This document shows, piece by piece, positions 26,064 to 35,052 of a stretch of DNA of 64,000 nt. Where the stretch lies: positions 170,378-234,377 of the forward strand of contig JAQTZZ010000001.1 in the NCBI GenBank assembly GCA_028687545.1, read 5' to 3'. The translations under genes were made by a program, and so were the position numbers. This DNA is from Candidatus Wallbacteria bacterium. GTDB taxonomy: Bacteria; Muiribacteriota; JAQTZZ01. How positions within the stretch are numbered: the stretch's first letter is position 1; every line of letters begins with the position of its first letter. A model generated the notes under the pieces. That model did no database searches and was not told the DNA's origin. It was given only the letters and a program-made list of their open reading frames with translations.

Positions 26064-26891
26064 TCAGAAATCCGGGAGGCAGTCATCGTAAAGGACCCCA
26101 TTTTCATCCGGCGGAATCAGTTCCTGAATCAGAATGCGCATAAGCTGGGTGACTGAAGCCGGATTCTGCCCTGTGATCAACTTGCGGTCAGACACGACAT
26201 TCGGGTCCCAGGGCGAGGCTGCCTGATAGGAAAATCCGCAGGATTTGAGTTTTTTTTCTACTGACAGAGGAAAATCCGCCATGTCGATCAGGGAAGCCTC
26301 GCGGTCTGAAAAACCGGTCACTCTGTACCCCCTGAATAGAAGCAGGCCTTTGGCGTCCAGAACATTGCACAGGCAGACGGCGGCCTGGCTGATCGCGGCC
26401 ACAGGCTTGCCTTTTCCGTGAAAATCAGAAATGATTCCAGGCAGGGTTTTATCATTGGCAAGGTCCCAGAGCGATCCGCAGCCTCCAGCTATGTAAAGTG
26501 CGTCATAATCGTCGGGATTCAGGCTGGAAAGCGGCAGGCTCACTTCCATGCTTTTTCTGTATTTCTCGATGACAGGGGTTAGATAATGACTGGTGACTTC
26601 AGACACGAAGGAAGTGTCATAGCTTTTCTGGTCGCAGGTAAATGATCCGCCTGTGGGAGAGGCGATTTCGAATCCCAGGCCTGCGTGCCTATACATGCGC
26701 AGCGGTTCCAGCAGCTCGGAAGCCCAGAGCCCTGTTTCGACACCGCGCCCCGGGATTTCAGAGACATTGGAGACAACCACCAGGATTTTGGCGATTATAT
26801 TTTTTTTTGCCTGGCTGGACCAGTACAGCCTGCCGGCCGTGAAAAGTGCTGCGAGTAACAGTACAGCCAGTGCAGCTGTTTTTTTGTTCAT
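26064..26891 (-). CDS. Membrane-anchored DJ-1/PfpI-family protein with altered catalytic residues
   Basis: This 275-residue protein has an N-terminal hydrophobic anchor (AALAVLLLAALFTAGRLYW). The rest is a type 1 glutamine amidotransferase-like fold of the Hsp31/PfpI kind: ETGLWASELLEP at residues 52-63, AGGCGSLWDL at 135-144 and KPVAAISQAAVCL at 162-174. In the active family these last two read GGHGxMWDL and AVCHGPAAL. Here the histidine place holds Cys138 and the nucleophile place holds Ser168. The protein is therefore either inactive or uses rearranged chemistry. It lies in the acylation operon, two bases after the SGNH gene. Confidence 0.75.
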   Translation of the reverse strand: MNKKTAALAVLLLAALFTAGRLYWSSQAKKNIIAKILVVVSNVSEIPGRGVETGLWASELLEPLRMYRHAGLGFEIASPTGGSFTCDQKSYDTSFVSEVTSHYLTPVIEKYRKSMEVSLPLSSLNPDDYDALYIAGGCGSLWDLANDKTLPGIISDFHGKGKPVAAISQAAVCLCNVLDAKGLLLFRGYRVTGFSDREASLIDMADFPLSVEKKLKSCGFSYQAASPWDPNVVSDRKLITGQNPASVTQLMRILIQELIPPDENGVLYDDCLPDF

Positions 26892-26893
26892 CC

Positions 26894-28054
26894 CTAATCC
26901 TGTCCGGCTCTTTTGCTGAAGTAATCAAACAGCCTGTCTGCTACGAGCCTGTGTCCTTCCTCATTCCAATGGATATCCATTGGTATGAAGTACCGCTTAA
27001 AAGTGGATTCACTCTCTTCTATCGTCCCGTTTTCTTTGACAAACAGAGGGAACAGGTCCAGAAAATTCACGCTCCGCTCAGAGCACCAGTTCTTCCAGAA
27101 AACAACCTGGATCGAATTCAGGTCTTGATGGAAGATCTGGTCGGGCCAGGGATAGACGACTACTGTAAGTCTGATCCCCTTTTCCGCGAGAATTGCGCGC
27201 AATTTATCCATGTAATCGCTCATGCTCTGCAGGCCGTTTTTTCCATACTCCCTGTACTTTTCCGGATCAATGGTCCAGAGGCAGCGCTCCATGCCTAAAG
27301 CATAGCGGTATTTCAATTCCGCCTGGGCTGAAATCCTGCGCAGGCATCCTTGAGCGATCTTTTCTCCGGCAGCAGAGCAGATAGAAAAAAGCGCGCTTCT
27401 TTCGTTCAGAAAGTAGAGAAGGCGGAACGCCTTTTTTTTGTCTGTCACATTGAGCCTGCCGTCAAGTTCATAGGAGCACGCCTCATCCCAGACATCCGAC
27501 AGGTCCAGAAAAACCACCACTTCGTCAAAGGCCAGGCCGGTTTCTTCAATCAGATATTTGATTTTCCTCCAGTAAATGATCGGTGAATATGAGACTACAG
27601 CTGCGTTCAGCACTTCGATTTCACGGCTTTTCAAGTGCTCCCCGAGCAGCCCGCAAAAAGTTTTATCATAATCCACTCCGATGCCTTCTGTGAACGAATC
27701 ACCGATGAAGAGGACCCTGTTTCCTTTTTTCAGTGGAACATCCCGGCATTCGGAATCCTTGAAGCCGAGCGAGTCAGTGCGGAGGTGATACTGCCTGCCT
27801 GCCCAAGCCACAGGCCAGACGTCTGCGTTTTTTTTCAGGTCATGATGATAAACAGGGGATTGGATCCTGAAAGATTTTTCCAGCTCTTTTCTCTTGACCC
27901 GCTCTGCAAAGGGATAACCGAATTGTTTTTCATATGCCGCGGAAAAAAGCAGGTCGCAGCCGATGACGCTCAGGAAAACCGCCAAAAAAAACCTGAATTT
28001 CCGGTAAAATGCGGGAATCTGATTTTTCATTTCAACCATTTTCAGAAAAAGCAT
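26894..28054 (-). CDS. SGNH/GDSL hydrolase, membrane anchored
   Basis: The frame is open upstream to 28273, but the sensible starts are ATG 28054, 28039 or 28030, just before a membrane anchor (YRKFRFFLAVFLSVIGCDLLF). None has a strong ribosome site; I use 28054 (386 residues). Block I is RVLFIGDSFTEGIGVDYDKT. The C-terminal block is FIPMDIHWNEEGHRLVADRL with the Asp-x-His pair. It is of the same general type as the AlgX/DltD-like and MBOAT-associated SGNH proteins and heads the five-gene minus-strand acylation cluster. It is divergent from a VOC gene 42 bases away. Confidence 0.75.
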   Translation of the reverse strand: MLFLKMVEMKNQIPAFYRKFRFFLAVFLSVIGCDLLFSAAYEKQFGYPFAERVKRKELEKSFRIQSPVYHHDLKKNADVWPVAWAGRQYHLRTDSLGFKDSECRDVPLKKGNRVLFIGDSFTEGIGVDYDKTFCGLLGEHLKSREIEVLNAAVVSYSPIIYWRKIKYLIEETGLAFDEVVVFLDLSDVWDEACSYELDGRLNVTDKKKAFRLLYFLNERSALFSICSAAGEKIAQGCLRRISAQAELKYRYALGMERCLWTIDPEKYREYGKNGLQSMSDYMDKLRAILAEKGIRLTVVVYPWPDQIFHQDLNSIQVVFWKNWCSERSVNFLDLFPLFVKENGTIEESESTFKRYFIPMDIHWNEEGHRLVADRLFDYFSKRAGQD

Positions 28055-28096
28055 AACCGAATTGCTCGAAATTGTGAAATAGGTTAGTCTATAAAG

Positions 28097-28486
28097 ATGA
28101 AATTCCACCATTTCGGCATCGCAGTGAAAAGCATTGCTGAAGGCAGAGCTCTTGTCGAATCCCTGTTCGGCGCTGCCGTAAATTGTGTGATTGTCCGCGA
28201 CGCTGACGGTCTGGAACTGTGTCTGCTGACTACCGAAGGTGGTGCGACCATGGAATTGATCAGTGGAAAACAAGTCGAGAGATTCTGGAAAGATGGAGTC
28301 TATTTATATCATGCCTGCTATCAGACCGGAAATTTTGAGCAGGACCTCGAGAAACTTCAGAAAAACGGTGGAACTGTCATGAAGCAGACGCAGCATTCAG
28401 CGCTTTTCGGGAACAGGAGACTAGCCTTTGTTTTTACGGAAATCGGAATCATCGAGCTGCTGGAATCCGGCGCAGAAAAGGATTGA
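28097..28486 (+). CDS. VOC (glyoxalase-fold) family protein, epimerase-like
   Basis: This 129-residue protein of the vicinal oxygen chelate fold has two beta-alpha-beta-beta-beta units: FHHFGIAVKSIAEGRALVESLFG at the N-terminus (given only to show the His5 metal ligand, with FHHFGIAV as core) and LYHACYQTGNFEQDLEKLQ near residue 70. The tail is AFVFTEIGIIELLES with the metal-binding Glu. The pattern is close to methylmalonyl-CoA epimerase and the VOC proteins found beside acyl-carrier clusters. The position next to the MBOAT/ACP cluster, divergent by 42 bases, makes an acyl-thioester role attractive but not proven. Confidence 0.75.
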   Translation: MKFHHFGIAVKSIAEGRALVESLFGAAVNCVIVRDADGLELCLLTTEGGATMELISGKQVERFWKDGVYLYHACYQTGNFEQDLEKLQKNGGTVMKQTQHSALFGNRRLAFVFTEIGIIELLESGAEKD

Positions 28487-28489
28487 TTT

Positions 28490-29992
28490 TCAGAATTTAA
28501 CCAGTATGCTCTTCATCTTCCGAAGCAGAACTGTCCCCTTATAAGGCCCTGGTGCTCTGCGCACGTCCGAGACTTTTGCGATTGATACAGCCGCCCTGCC
28601 TGCGTTTTTCAACCTGGAGTGCTTGGCTGCTTCGCAGGCTGCATAATAGAGTTCCTCCTCGCTGATCTCCTCGTCCCTATACTTGAGCCTCAGAATGGTG
28701 TGCGCTCCTGGCGAATCCTGGGCGTGCAGGAAAATGTCGAAAGGCCGTGCCACCTGGAAAGTAAGCACTTCGCTGCCTCCGGAATTCCTGGCGATCAGCA
28801 CTTCATGCCCGCCCGGAGACTGCAGGGAAAAATAATGGGGATTGGAATTTTTTTCCACAGGTTCCGGTTTCTGTTTTTTTTCCCTGTGCAGCAGTATTTC
28901 AGTACTGGCCGCCAGTTCAGTCAGTTCCCCGAGATCCCGTGAATTCAGCAGAGATTCCCGCAGTTTCAAGAGCTCTGTGCGGGTTTCTCCGCAGGCTGCT
29001 AAAAGAGCCGACAATCTGATGAGATCCTGTTTGAGTTTTTTTGATTTGTGAAAAAAAATACCTGCATTGTCGATGACCGTGAATCTCGGATTTAGAGGAA
29101 TCAATATCTCTGAGCCGTTTTCCCAGTCTATCACAGTGACTTCTCTGAGCTTGACGTTTTTACTTTGTGAAGTCAGCAGGAGATTGCCCTTTTTTTCCCA
29201 TTCCCCATGGGTCAGGCAGGCTGAGCCGGCTTTTTCCAGATTCTGGATATTTTTTTCCAGGCCTGTGATTTTTGCAGACAGCTTTTTCAGTGCCGGCTGC
29301 CTGATCTGATCGATCAAAAAGCTGTCTGCCAGTGATGCGAATTCAGCGAAAATCCGCTGATTGACAGCAGCCGGATCTGAAACCGCATTGGCAAGAAAAG
29401 CCTGCAGATCAAGTCCTGAAGCTGAGAATTCCTCGGCCCTTTTTTTTGAGAAACCCTGAAATTTTCTGACGATTTCTTTGGTATCTGATAAAAGAGGGGT
29501 GCCTGCTGTAAATGGATCGATTTTATTCTGAGAGACGATGTTTAACTCTGCGCCGGGTGTTTCTTCGTTTTTCAGGTCTCCAAGTATCAGATTACCTTTA
29601 CTTAGAGTCAGATTGGCTTCTGCAGTTCCGAACAGGCGGGCTGTCAGGCGATAAGTTTCTATGCCTTCCCCTGAAAATTCCAGCACCATGATCCGCTCAA
29701 GGCCGGGTTGACTGGCGGCCTGAAAAACAGAGTTTGTGAGATGTTTCCGCAGCAGCATCTGGAATGCATATGGGTTCTGAGGAGATTCCAGGCTGAAATT
29801 TCCAAGTGTAATCAGATTCCATCCTGGGTACAGAGAAATGATCAATGCATCGGGCTGGGGGTAAAATTTGAACAGGAACAGAGCCTGGCTGCATTGTTTG
29901 ATTTTCTGCAGCCTGCTCCCTGCAAGACTCCGGTTGAAATGACCGGAAAGAGCTTTGAGTGCCAGACCGTCCAGAACAAAGCCTTGATTCAT
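28490..29992 (-). CDS. NFACT-family protein, RqcH-like ribosome quality control factor
   Basis: The start is ATG 29992 (AGAGG seven bases upstream); the frame continues to 30025. The 500-residue protein has the NFACT-N region (FVLDGLALKALSGHFNRSL, then SRLQKIKQCSQALFLFKFY), a helical coiled-coil middle (residues 240-370) and an NFACT-R domain at the end (HEVLIARNSGGSEVLTFQVA, then DIFLHAQDSPGAHTILRL). Family members, once called fibronectin-binding proteins, bind stalled 50S-peptidyl-tRNA and add C-terminal alanine tails for degradation. This matches the presence of ClpXP nearby. It converges on the VOC gene with four bases between. Confidence 0.85.
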   Translation of the reverse strand: MNQGFVLDGLALKALSGHFNRSLAGSRLQKIKQCSQALFLFKFYPQPDALIISLYPGWNLITLGNFSLESPQNPYAFQMLLRKHLTNSVFQAASQPGLERIMVLEFSGEGIETYRLTARLFGTAEANLTLSKGNLILGDLKNEETPGAELNIVSQNKIDPFTAGTPLLSDTKEIVRKFQGFSKKRAEEFSASGLDLQAFLANAVSDPAAVNQRIFAEFASLADSFLIDQIRQPALKKLSAKITGLEKNIQNLEKAGSACLTHGEWEKKGNLLLTSQSKNVKLREVTVIDWENGSEILIPLNPRFTVIDNAGIFFHKSKKLKQDLIRLSALLAACGETRTELLKLRESLLNSRDLGELTELAASTEILLHREKKQKPEPVEKNSNPHYFSLQSPGGHEVLIARNSGGSEVLTFQVARPFDIFLHAQDSPGAHTILRLKYRDEEISEEELYYAACEAAKHSRLKNAGRAAVSIAKVSDVRRAPGPYKGTVLLRKMKSILVKF

Positions 29993-30114
29993 GTCGCCTC
30001 TGCTTGATATGTAATCATCATACATGAAAATCCGGGCGATTTCCAGATCCTTTAGTGCCTTCCATAATTGTATTCACTAGGTAAGTAAGCTATAATTGGA
30101 ATAGGGGAGAAATT

Positions 30115-33100
30115 GTGAACAGAAATCTGAAAATATTAGCTGCATTCTGCATTCTGGCCGGTTTGACAGTCTGGATCAGCTGGAATTCCCCCCTTTTTCT
30201 GCAGACTGATTCCAGAAATACCGATCTTGCCACAGCTGCCGGCCAGTCATCCCGCAATTTCTGGATCTCAGGTTCTGAAAACACACCGGGATTTTTAAAG
30301 GACAATCAGCTGACGGTTATTCATTATAATGCAGCCCTCGATTCTTATCTGGTCTGCTGCTCCCTGCAGCCGGAGAAAATGGAAATTCTCCTGAATTCAG
30401 CCGGAATCTGTTTTGAGACAGACTGGCCTGTAGCGCTGGCGGGTGAAGCCAGTTCGCACGAATGGGTGGATGAACTGGCAGGTTTTAGTCCCGGCACAGG
30501 TGAAGCAGTGCTGGCCGCGGTTCTCGACACGGGTTATGGCGCAGGGACAGCACCTGGAAGCTATGATTTTACCAGAATGCACTCTGGTGCAGCAGACGAC
30601 AACGGTCATGGGACTGCGATCTCGACTCTGATCGAATCTTTCGGCGGAGCCCGGATCCTGCCGCTCAAAGTGCTGAACAGCGAAGGCCGGGGAATGCTTT
30701 CCTCGACGATTAACGCAATCGTGTATGCCGCTGATTCCGGATCCCGCATTATCAACCTTTCAATGGGCGGTTACCATGACAGCGTCCTGCTGGAGAGGGC
30801 AGTGGAATATGCTACCAAGCGGGGCTGTGCCGTAGTAGGGGCAGCCGGCAATGACGGTTTGAAGGCAGATTTCTTTCCGGCTGCCTGCCGGGGAGCGCTG
30901 GCTGTTTCTTCTCTCAGCCGCAGCCTCTATCTGTCCCAGTTTTCCAATTACGGAGATTATGTGGATTTCTGCGCTCCAGGAGAAGGCATTTTCAGTTCAA
31001 GCGGTGAAACCAAAATCGAATGCAGGGGAACTTCTTATGCGGCAGCTGTTTTCAGCGGACTGCTCTCGTCCCTCATGCAGAGGGGGTTTGTTTCATTTCC
31101 TTTTCCGGAAAACCTGGAAAAATTCTGCCTGGACCTGGGAGCTCCAGGCCGCGACGAGCTTTATGGTTACGGATTTCTGCAGATTCCCTCAACACCGCCT
31201 CCAGCTGTGCAGACAGGCATTACAGCCACAGGTCCGGCTGTTGTTCCTGCGGTACCTGACAGCGGATCAACGATAGTCAGGGAATACAGGCTGGATATTT
31301 CTCAACCTGAAGTTTCAGGTGAAGGCGGGCGCTTTGAAATCAGTGGGTTTGGCAGTCTGCTCAGGCCCGGCTATCCACAGCTTCCTTATCGTGTTTTTTA
31401 TTATGAAGTACCTGAGGCAGCAGAATCGATCGAAGTGTCGGCCGAACCGCTTGGAAGTTACGGTTTCATGAATGCGCAGGGAATCAGGGTTGCCGAGCGT
31501 CCGATCAGATTCGGGGAATTTCCGGCTGCTTTGCTGCCGGTCAGGTTGCCTGCTGTTTATCCGGAAGAAGCATGGAGATTTGATGGGATCAGGAACATCG
31601 GCTGGCATAAGCTGGCTGCTCTTTCCATCATGCCTCTGAGATATTTAAGCCCAGGTGGAGACCTTGAATTTACTCCTTCCTATCTGGTGCGTTTATCCTA
31701 TCGGCTGCCTGAAATCTCAAGTCAATCCCTGACTGAATTTTCCCAGAGGGACGAAAAACTGGCTTCAGAACTGATCCAGAATTACGGGGAGCTGCAGCCC
31801 CAGTTCAAAGCAGAAGGGATCAGCGGTTATCAATATCTGATTGTGACTGACGCAAGCCTGGTTCAGGCACTCGAACCGCTCTGCGAATGGAAGACCAGGA
31901 AAGGCCTTAAAGCCAGGATAGTCACCATGGGCGAAGTCAGATCAGCATATACCGGAGCCGATGACCAGGAAAAACTGCGCAACTGCCTGATCGATTATTA
32001 CAACAATGGTAACGGCATCAGATGGGTACTGCTGGCAGGCGACATCAACCTGGTCCCTGCCAGGAATTTCGCTGACCCCCACTGGGATGACGACAGCCAG
32101 GTGTTGGGGATGCTCGGCTTCCACGACAATCAGGTCCCTTCAGATTATTATTACGCCAAGCTTCTTGGAATCTGGGACGACAACGGGATCAATTCCAATG
32201 GCTGGCTGGCAGAAGTCTATGTGGGACGCCTTCCTGCCAGTGGTCTTTCAGACATGCAGACCATGGTGAACAATATCCTGAATTATGAGAAATCGCCTCC
32301 TTCCGGCACCTGGCTTAAAAGGGCGGTGCTGGCCGGGGCGTTTTCAAACCATCAAAATGCGGACTGGGCACGCACTGACGATGCCACGCAGATGGAAAAG
32401 TTTTTGAGCGACGGGCTGCTTTCTGGTCTTGACTATACGAGGGTTTATCAAGACACAGGCCTTGATCCCACTAAATTCAGCCATGAAGTCAGTTTAACAG
32501 GTCCTAATTTTCTGGACGAGATCGGCAGGGGTGAAATCTATCTCAACTGGGCTTCCCACGGCTGGGCTGACAGTGTGGTGTACAAAATCTGGACCAATGA
32601 TAATAATCATAATTCCCTGGAAGATGAAAATGAATCCAATGATCAGGTATTTTTCCGGACATCCAACATTCCAATGAATGGAGCTAAAAAGCCCCTGGTC
32701 TATTCCGATTCCTGCCTGACGGGCGCCTTTGACTGGAGCGCTGAGGACTGCCTGGGGGAGATGGTGATAAAAAAGCTGGGAGTAGGTTTCATCGGAGCCT
32801 CCCGCACCTCGTATTATGCTCCAGGCTGGGTCAAACCTGAAGACGGTGTCAGCCAGAGCCAGAATTATTATTTTGTGCGGCAGTTATTTCAGCAGCAGAG
32901 TTACAGGCCTGGAGAAGCTCTCTATATATCCAAAAATTATTATACCGCACAGTTCGACGTATCCCGTAAAGCTGTCAAGGACGACGATATCGGAGGCTAC
33001 GACAGAAAAAACCTGCATGATTTCAATCTGCTCGGAGACCCTGAGCTGCCTGTATTCACTGCTGAACCTGTCACATTCGAGGTGACCCATGCCGGCGGCT

Positions 33101-35052
33101 GCGGAATAGGGCAGCAGAATCTGACAGTGACTGTGAAAAGCGGGGCCGCTGTTTCTGGAGCTACTGTCTGCCTGTCTAAAAGCGGGGAAATCTATCTGGT
33201 CGGCACTACTGATGACTCAGGCCAGGCTTATTTCAATTTCAACGCAGTCAGTCAGGGCACGATTTTCGTCACTACCACCAGGCACAATTCGATCCCAGCC
33301 GAAACTACTGTGCTGATCGGCAACACCCCTCCGCCTGCTCCGGAACTTGACAGTCCCCAAGACAATGCGATATTCACTGTGGCAAATGCAACCCTAAAAC
33401 TGTCAAATGTGGTGGATGTCGACGGGGATGCCGTTTTGTATGAATTCTGGCTAAGCTCTGATGAAGCGTTCACTGCACACAAAATGGAATCGGGTCTTCT
33501 GACTCAGGAGTCAGGAAGCACCACTTCCTGGAGCATCTCAGGCTTACAGGACGGCGTGCAGTATTACTGGAAGGGAAGGGCTTATGACGGCAGAAGCTAT
33601 TCCGGCTGGTCACTAAGCCGCCGGATTAAATATGTGATGCACGACACGACTCCCCCTGCTGATGTATCAGGCCTCGCAGCCAGACCAACCGACTGCAAGG
33701 CATATCTTTCCTGGCAGAATCCAGGTGATGCGGATTTTTCAGGCGTGAAGATCATCCGCAAGCCGGACTCAGCTCCAGCCGGAATGGATGACGGAGAAGA
33801 GCTCTTCAGCGGGCCAGTGGACAACTTCACCAACGGAGGGCTCTCCAATGGCCGTACCTATTATTACAGGCTGTTTACCTATGATCTTTATGGGAATTAC
33901 TCTGCCGGAGTGTCGGTGGCTGTAGTACCGGTAGACAATGTCCCTCCCGAAGTACCCACGAATTTTGTTGCCGCAAGCGGAGTCGACCGAGTCAGCCTCT
34001 CCTGGGTCAATCCGGTCCGGGACTTTGAGGGCATCAAAATACTCCGTAAAACCGTGACTCCGCCCAGCGGCTACGATGACGGTGATGTCGTCTACTCCGG
34101 CTGGGGAGTTTCATACCCTGATACCGGTCTGACTGCCGGAACAATGTATTATTACATGATTTACTCGTACGATTATGCAGGCAACAAATCCACGCTCGTA
34201 AGCAGGAAGGCCGCACCCTATACCGCGATACCCTCGAAGTCGACCTCTCACTGCCATTTCTCCGGACAGCTTCCCGGAGGCTGCATCGGCGACACCCTCT
34301 TCGCTAAAGACAGAGACAACATCACCTGCGGTGAAACCACTCTGACAGCTGACGGCAGTTACAGCATAAATGTATATGGCGATGACATCGCCACTCCCCT
34401 GGACGAAGGACCTGCCGAAGGGGAAGGCTTGAGCTTATATCTTAACGGAAGCCTGGTCAAAGGAGCTGCGAATCCTGTCTGGCATTCCGGAACCGATACC
34501 ACCTACGATATTACAGGCAGCACCAGCAGAACCCTGACCTATATGCTGGAGCGGGGCTGGAACATGCTTTCCATCAATTTTCAGCTTGAAAACAACTCCC
34601 TGGTCAATGCTCTTTCTCCAATTTCAGGCAAGTTCGACAAGGTGCTCTGCTGGACCGGCCCCTACAGCGGATACACTGTATATGACGCCCAGTTTCCGCA
34701 ATACGCCAGCCTTACCACGCTCGAACCAGGGCACGGTTACTGGATCAGGCTTACAGTCTCGAACTGCACACTGGATCTGTCCGGAGGAGCAGTGGCGACT
34801 GTGGTGAATCACCTGGAGCGGGGCTGGAACATGATCGGATATCCTGGGGAACAGAGCGTCCCTCTTGAGACAGCTCTCTCCGGCATCAGCGGCAAGTATG
34901 ATAAAGTTCTCTGCTGGTATGGTCCTTATGAAGGCTACAAGGTATATGACGTACAATATTCCCAGTTTGCCAGCCTCACCACGTTGGAACCCGGGCGCGC
35001 CTATTGGATCAGGCTTACTGAGGCCGAGGCGGACCTGACATTGGGTGACTAG
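30115..35052 (+). CDS. Giant exported protease: subtilisin (S8) fused to gingipain-type C25 peptidase
   Basis: This 1645-residue exported protein has an N-terminal signal (ILAAFCILAGLTVWISW) and a propeptide-like region to about residue 110. A subtilisin-type S8 domain carries Asp138 (AVLDTGYG), His165 (NGHGT) and Ser307 (GTSYAAA). A linker region follows, then a C25 gingipain-type caspase-like domain (about 590-960) with His815 (NWASHGW) and Cys867 (SDSCLTG). Three fibronectin-III-like domains span about 1068-1375. A carboxypeptidase-regulatory-like beta segment is next, and twin C-terminal repeats follow (from 1478 and 1567, each opening LERGWNM). Both catalytic sets look complete. Function may be extracellular protein degradation or surface-protein processing. 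Two proteases in one chain is exceptional. Confidence 0.85.
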   Translation: MNRNLKILAAFCILAGLTVWISWNSPLFLQTDSRNTDLATAAGQSSRNFWISGSENTPGFLKDNQLTVIHYNAALDSYLVCCSLQPEKMEILLNSAGICFETDWPVALAGEASSHEWVDELAGFSPGTGEAVLAAVLDTGYGAGTAPGSYDFTRMHSGAADDNGHGTAISTLIESFGGARILPLKVLNSEGRGMLSSTINAIVYAADSGSRIINLSMGGYHDSVLLERAVEYATKRGCAVVGAAGNDGLKADFFPAACRGALAVSSLSRSLYLSQFSNYGDYVDFCAPGEGIFSSSGETKIECRGTSYAAAVFSGLLSSLMQRGFVSFPFPENLEKFCLDLGAPGRDELYGYGFLQIPSTPPPAVQTGITATGPAVVPAVPDSGSTIVREYRLDISQPEVSGEGGRFEISGFGSLLRPGYPQLPYRVFYYEVPEAAESIEVSAEPLGSYGFMNAQGIRVAERPIRFGEFPAALLPVRLPAVYPEEAWRFDGIRNIGWHKLAALSIMPLRYLSPGGDLEFTPSYLVRLSYRLPEISSQSLTEFSQRDEKLASELIQNYGELQPQFKAEGISGYQYLIVTDASLVQALEPLCEWKTRKGLKARIVTMGEVRSAYTGADDQEKLRNCLIDYYNNGNGIRWVLLAGDINLVPARNFADPHWDDDSQVLGMLGFHDNQVPSDYYYAKLLGIWDDNGINSNGWLAEVYVGRLPASGLSDMQTMVNNILNYEKSPPSGTWLKRAVLAGAFSNHQNADWARTDDATQMEKFLSDGLLSGLDYTRVYQDTGLDPTKFSHEVSLTGPNFLDEIGRGEIYLNWASHGWADSVVYKIWTNDNNHNSLEDENESNDQVFFRTSNIPMNGAKKPLVYSDSCLTGAFDWSAEDCLGEMVIKKLGVGFIGASRTSYYAPGWVKPEDGVSQSQNYYFVRQLFQQQSYRPGEALYISKNYYTAQFDVSRKAVKDDDIGGYDRKNLHDFNLLGDPELPVFTAEPVTFEVTHAGGCGIGQQNLTVTVKSGAAVSGATVCLSKSGEIYLVGTTDDSGQAYFNFNAVSQGTIFVTTTRHNSIPAETTVLIGNTPPPAPELDSPQDNAIFTVANATLKLSNVVDVDGDAVLYEFWLSSDEAFTAHKMESGLLTQESGSTTSWSISGLQDGVQYYWKGRAYDGRSYSGWSLSRRIKYVMHDTTPPADVSGLAARPTDCKAYLSWQNPGDADFSGVKIIRKPDSAPAGMDDGEELFSGPVDNFTNGGLSNGRTYYYRLFTYDLYGNYSAGVSVAVVPVDNVPPEVPTNFVAASGVDRVSLSWVNPVRDFEGIKILRKTVTPPSGYDDGDVVYSGWGVSYPDTGLTAGTMYYYMIYSYDYAGNKSTLVSRKAAPYTAIPSKSTSHCHFSGQLPGGCIGDTLFAKDRDNITCGETTLTADGSYSINVYGDDIATPLDEGPAEGEGLSLYLNGSLVKGAANPVWHSGTDTTYDITGSTSRTLTYMLERGWNMLSINFQLENNSLVNALSPISGKFDKVLCWTGPYSGYTVYDAQFPQYASLTTLEPGHGYWIRLTVSNCTLDLSGGAVATVVNHLERGWNMIGYPGEQSVPLETALSGISGKYDKVLCWYGPYEGYKVYDVQYSQFASLTTLEPGRAYWIRLTEAEADLTLGD
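34546..35049 (+). repeat. Twin C-terminal repeats in protease gene
   Basis: The end of the protease gene holds two copies of a module of about 75 residues (residues 1478-1552 and 1567-1642). Each runs LERGWNM, then SGK[FY]DKVLCW, GPY[SE]GY, and SLTTLEPG..YWIRLT. At the DNA level both copies share the string for LERGWNM and the segment GCCAGCCT, suggesting a recent internal duplication. The position suggests a cell-surface or matrix anchoring module, an inference from placement only. Confidence 0.75.
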
